Positions 7,324 to 9,636 of a DNA stretch of 9,636 nt are shown here, piece after piece. Made by a program: the position numbers and the translations under genes. Below the pieces are notes generated by a model. That model was given only the letters and a program-made list of their open reading frames with translations. It made no database searches and was not told where the DNA came from. This DNA is from Pseudomonadota bacterium (GTDB taxonomy: Bacteria; Desulfobacterota; Desulfarculia; Desulfarculales; JAHJDS01), in contig JAHJDS010000080.1 in NCBI GenBank assembly GCA_018812395.1, forward strand, positions 1-9,636, in the 5' to 3' direction. Position 1 is the stretch's first letter; each line of letters opens with the position of its first letter.

Positions 7324-7782
7324 TTACTCGACCACCCACACGGTGCAGCCCTTGGCGTAATGAATGATCCGGTTGGACACCGAGCCGAACAGGAACTCCT
7401 CCTTTTTGGAGACGCCCCGCCGGCCGACGACCACGGTGCCGAAATTGTCTTGTTGCTGTTCCTCGATGATGCAGGCGGCCATGGAAGCGCACTCCTTGAC
7501 CGGGGCGTAGAGCGAAATCCGGTCCGCGACCACGCCCAGGTCCACCAGCTTTTGCTTGGTCTCGGCCAGTAGCACATCGGTCTCGGCCTGGTGCTGTTCG
7601 AGATGGGCCAGCCGCTTTTCTTCGGTGGGGAAGAAATCCTCGGGCGGGTCCTCGACCACGTGGACGATGGTGATCGAAAACCCGGGGGAGTCGCCGACGA
7701 CGCGGCCGGTGTAGTCCACGGCCCGGTCCGAGTTCTCGGAAAAATCGACCGCCAGCAGGATGCGTCGGGGATCCAAATCCAT
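7324..7782 (-). CDS. Universal stress protein, UspA family, ATP-binding type
   Basis: 152-residue single-domain Usp, the normal length. It opens with the family's first strand and Asp (RRILLAVDFSE, D13) and ends with VVVGRRGVSKKEEFLFGS, which fits the ATP-binding motif G-x2-G-x9-G-(S/T) exactly (G120, G123, G133, S134). It should therefore bind nucleotide, like the MJ0577 class rather than the non-binding E. coli UspA class. The central part carries a longer charged helix (EEKRLAHLEQHQAETD, 54-69). Such proteins are soluble dimers linked to stress survival. Start: ATG 7782, preceded by GGGAGAGGG. It lies 14 nt after the kinase-like gene and 32 nt before the M16 gene, so it is almost surely co-transcribed with both. 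Confidence 0.95.
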   Translation of the reverse strand: MDLDPRRILLAVDFSENSDRAVDYTGRVVGDSPGFSITIVHVVEDPPEDFFPTEEKRLAHLEQHQAETDVLLAETKQKLVDLGVVADRISLYAPVKECASMAACIIEEQQQDNFGTVVVGRRGVSKKEEFLFGSVSNRIIHYAKGCTVWVVE

Positions 7783-7796
7783 TTTCCCTCTCCCGG

Positions 7797-8768
7797 TTAC
7801 AGACTTGTCAGGGCCGTGGTGGCGGCCCTCAGGTCGTCGGCCAACTCGGCCGCCGAGTCGTAGAACACGTTCGAATCGGCGCTGAACCGCCGCAGGATAT
7901 GGACCAGCTCCGAGGGCAGATAGTCGTAGATCGCCCCCAGGTTCATCACCCGGTGGTGGTACACCAGGTTGAGGTCCCCGGTGGTCAGCCGCGCCAGCCA
8001 GTCGGGATGGGCCGCCTTGAGCCAGTGCAGGGTCACGTCGCCGCCGCCGACCAGCCAGGCCAGGATGTTGCCCAGGCCGAACAGGTCCAGCCCGGCCAGG
8101 TTCTCCTGGTGGCGGTAGTTGTAGTCAAAGTCGATCCAGGCGAAGTCGCCGTCTCGGTCCAGGAAGATGTGATCGCGCCGGACGTCGCCGTGCTTCTCGC
8201 CGTGACGATGCAGAAAGTCCAGGCCCTCGACGGCCGGGATGTACCGCTCCAGGAGGCCGGGCAGGATTTTCCGGCAGTAGTCGAGGTGATCGCCGGTAGG
8301 GCCGTTTTCGACGTGGGCCGGCAGACTCGGTCCGGGCAGGACCTCGAGGATGCGGACGTGGTTGCCGACCTCATCGGTCAGCCACTGTCCCTGCATGAAG
8401 TGTTTGCGTCCCCGGACCAGGTCCAACAGCCGGGCCTCCTTCTTGGGCGAGCGGAAGCAGGTGTAGGTCAAATCACCGATCTTCAAATCGAACGACTCGA
8501 AAAAGACCAGCTTGATGATGACCCGGCGGTCCGAGACCAGGTCCACGGCCCACTTGACCCAGGGCTTGGGCTGGGCGTCCAGTCCGAAGCGGCCCTCCTG
8601 GGCCACGCCGCGCACCAGATAGGCCGCGCCGCCCAGGAGCAGCACGTCGCCGAACCTGACCTCAAAGAACTCCGAGGTGTCGGTGATCAGGCGCGGTTGG
8701 TCGTTCCGGCCCTGGGAGGCCAGTTTTTCACGGGCCAGGTCCAAGGCCCGTTCGGGCGAAAGGGTCAT
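7797..8768 (-). CDS. Divergent protein-kinase-like protein
   Basis: 323 residues with the layout of a eukaryotic-type protein kinase fold. Numbering from ATG 8768: a VIIK strand with the likely ATP-anchoring K86, a helix-C-type Glu in KKEARLL (E111), the hinge-like ILEVLPG (140-146), catalytic loop HGDVRRDH (H193, D195), metal-site IDFDYN (D213), and GLDLFGLGNIL with the helix-F Asp (D228). Two positions depart from canon: His200 replaces the magnesium-binding Asn of the catalytic loop, and DFD replaces DFG. Whether it transfers phosphate is open; it could be a weak kinase, a kinase with changed metal use, or a pseudokinase. About 75 N-terminal residues precede the kinase core; I do not recognise them. 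Start: ATG 8768 is chosen; GTG 8786 in frame is the alternative and neither shows a clear ribosome site. It is first in the operon, 14 nt before usp, so a link to stress signalling is plausible. Confidence 0.85.
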   Translation of the reverse strand: MTLSPERALDLAREKLASQGRNDQPRLITDTSEFFEVRFGDVLLLGGAAYLVRGVAQEGRFGLDAQPKPWVKWAVDLVSDRRVIIKLVFFESFDLKIGDLTYTCFRSPKKEARLLDLVRGRKHFMQGQWLTDEVGNHVRILEVLPGPSLPAHVENGPTGDHLDYCRKILPGLLERYIPAVEGLDFLHRHGEKHGDVRRDHIFLDRDGDFAWIDFDYNYRHQENLAGLDLFGLGNILAWLVGGGDVTLHWLKAAHPDWLARLTTGDLNLVYHHRVMNLGAIYDYLPSELVHILRRFSADSNVFYDSAAELADDLRAATTALTSL

Positions 8769-8897
8769 GGGGAATAAGTCTATCACAGGCCCGCCGGCCC
8801 AACCACCGCGGAGACCATTCTTGGCGGGGACTTGGGGTTGTGGCCGTGACGATCGATGGCTTCAGGACGGTATATCGTGTTTTCGAATCCGTAGATT

Positions 8898-9142
8898 GGG
8901 GCCGCGCCCCGCCGTACATATTCATTGATTAAAGGAATAAGGTCGTCTTTATGTTGCGGGTTGCTCCGCCCCTGCGCCCAGGGTCAATGGGGGCTTGCGC
9001 AGCCCCCCTTGACAATCCCCCCGCGCTTAGGGGGTGGCTGGCGCCACCGGCGTGACCGAGATTCGGGCGGGGTCATGCGTAGGCTTTACCGCGAGCTTCA
9101 ACTAATTACGCATGTGCGGCTTCGCACCGCCACTAAGACCCC
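8898..9142 (+). repeat. Structured intergenic repeat element, copy E2 (inverted relative to E1)
   Basis: Non-coding copy of the first part of E1 in the opposite orientation. Order: GGGGC/GCCCC hairpin (8898-8910); ATTCATTGATTAAAGGAATAAG (8920-8941, two extra bases inside); GTCGTCT; GTCAATGGGGGC/GCCCCCCTTGAC, a 12-position stem with one mismatch (8983-9013). Then come CTTAGGGGGTGGC with a GGTGGC/GCCACC hairpin (9032-9047), CATGCGTA/TACGCATG (9074-9081 with 9107-9114), AATTACGC, hairpin GTGCG/CGCAC (9114-9127), and CTAAGACCCC to about 9142. The anchors match E1 closely while stem sequences differ and still pair. Its flank toward the kinase gene (8769-8897) shows nothing I can name. Confidence 0.6.
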
Positions 9143-9405
9143 GGGACGATGGTTCTAGCCGCGCCATACGTGATTCCCGCCGGCTCGGTCGTTGACCGCG
9201 ACGCCGGGCGGTCGGCCCTCTGGCCGCGATCAAGACTGTCGCCGTCGCTCAGGACGTATGGCTCACTATCCCATTCCTGGCTAGCGGTTGTTCGACGCAT
9301 GTTGATTGAAGAGAAGCGGATGCGCTGCATAAATGGGTATGCAGCGCCACGAGCCGTGGACGACACTTCGTCCCGCCCGCGGCTTATCTTAAGACAGCTT
9401 TCTTA
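9143..9405. other. Non-coding stretch between E2 and E3 with one strong hairpin
   Basis: No convincing gene: the open frames here are short on both strands, lack ribosome sites, and their translations look like no family I know. The one clear structure is a perfect 10-bp stem, GCGCTGCATA (9322-9331) with TATGCAGCGC (9338-9347), loop AATGGG. No T tract follows on either strand, so it is not an ordinary terminator. E1 has no counterpart of this stretch; there the two homologous halves adjoin. Confidence 0.4.
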
Positions 9406-9517
9406 CGCGGCGCAATTCCTCATTATCGCGCCGCGCGGTTTGGCGGAGGAGCGGCGGTTTGAGCACTGTACGTTTGGTTATCACCAAAAAGTTGTTGTTG
9501 TTTCGTGGGTTCTTAGG
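9406..9517 (+). repeat. Partial repeat element E3, matches the 4198-4308 end of E1
   Basis: Shares three blocks with plus-strand 4198-4308, at almost the same spacing: the 30-nt GC palindrome (9406-9435, identical), GAGCACTG (9461-9468; 4252-4259 in E1), and a 20-nt block ending TTTCGTGGGTTCTTAGG (9498-9517; 4289-4308 in E1). The intervening bases differ. The spacing from palindrome to third block is 92 nt here and 91 nt in E1. Past 9517 E1 continues with its GTGCG/CGCAC hairpin; E3 appears to lack that and resumes a few matching bases (GTAATTG) before similarity ends, close to the putative insertion sequence. Confidence 0.6.
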
Positions 9518-9535
9518 TGTAATTGCTAAAGAGGT

Positions 9536-9636
9536 TGTTCACACGGTTCCAAGCATGGAGACTGGTGATTGACAAAGTCATCAGCTCGAACTTGGAGGGC
9601 CGCATGAACAACCACCATTACAATGCCAGAACAACC
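9536..9636 (+). mobile_element. Probable left end of an IS481-like insertion sequence (runs off window)
   Basis: Inferred from the coding start at 9604 plus position. Similarity between E3 and E1 fades just before TGTTCACACGG at 9536, and TGT is a common terminal triplet of IS481-type inverted repeats. The other end, target duplication and full transposase are outside the window, so the exact boundary is a guess. TTGACA at 9569-9574 resembles a -35 box, but I see no matching -10. TGATTGAC-AAA-GTCATCA (9566-9583) is a near-palindrome that could act as an operator. Confidence 0.35.
9604..9636 (+). CDS. Transposase N terminus, IS481-like (11 codons in window)
   Basis: ATG 9604 with a good Shine-Dalgarno (GGAGGG, 4 nt upstream) starts MNNHHYNARTT, open to the window edge. 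An initial HxNAR(L/T)T, before a helix-turn-helix, is what I remember of IS481-family transposases (DDE integrase fold). With only 11 residues visible the family call is tentative, but the strong ribosome site makes a real gene start likely. Confidence 0.45.
   Translation, partial: MNNHHYNARTT

Noticed and set aside
7292..7492. 67-codon N-terminal extension of the M16 protein
   Set aside because: It is the usp gene read in another frame. The GGAGGT-GTG start at 7291 immediately followed by a signal peptide explains the real N terminus.
8873..8893. TTCGAATCC resembling a tRNA T-loop
   Set aside because: The bases on either side of the loop do not pair as a T stem, and no acceptor or anticodon arm fits around it.
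8898..9520. ORF-less group II intron
   Set aside because: The hairpin-rich region and GTGCG motifs suggested it, but I could not find a domain V-like hairpin (AGC triad with GAAA-type loop), and the two halves are in opposite orientation.
9149..9529. 126-codon plus-strand open frame across E3
   Set aside because: It has no clear ribosome site and no recognisable domain, and its only repeated part is frameshifted in the other copy at 4198-4308.

Overview
The window is GC-rich (about 60% or more across most genes) bacterial DNA in two parts. The left and centre hold ordinary metabolic and stress genes plus one large STAND-type signalling protein. The gaps around the right-hand operon hold a family of diverged, structured repeats, and an insertion sequence probably enters at the right edge. 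No rRNA, tRNA or CRISPR array was seen. Gene content (an acyl-CoA dehydrogenase with the usual C-terminal YEGT motif, a dual-domain M16 peptidase, a UspA protein, a kinase-like protein) would suit a Desulfobacterota/deltaproteobacterial-type Gram-negative. That placement is inference only; there is no phylogenetic marker.

Layout. 1-893 (+): 3' part of an acyl-CoA dehydrogenase gene. 974-1354 (-): YajD-type HNH nuclease, convergent with the dehydrogenase. 1355-1542: divergent intergenic region with two small adjacent hairpins. 1543-4095 (+): 850-residue NB-ARC NTPase with an unrecognised N-terminal domain and seven C-terminal TPRs, six of them encoded by 126-bp tandem DNA repeats. 4096-4642: non-coding, with a roughly 360-nt structured repeat (called E1 here) and the terminator of the minus-strand operon. 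8768-4643 (-): a tight three-gene operon, kinase-like protein, then universal stress protein, then exported dual-domain M16 zinc peptidase. 8769-9603: non-coding, with a second copy of the structured repeat (E2, inverted relative to E1), a strong isolated hairpin, and a partial copy (E3). 9604-9636 (+): first 11 codons of what looks like an IS481-type transposase.

Working together. The kinase-like, Usp and M16 genes are separated by only 14 and 32 nt and share one terminator, so they are probably one transcript. An ATP-binding cytoplasmic Usp with a divergent kinase and an exported protease suggests a stress or envelope module, but the link is only genomic. The NB-ARC-TPR protein has the architecture of bacterial STAND NTPases, several of which act in phage defence; it has no recognisable effector partner in view. 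The most intriguing feature is the E1/E2/E3 repeat. Two copies keep short sequence anchors while the hairpins between them have changed sequence on both arms, which is what selection on RNA or DNA folding would leave.
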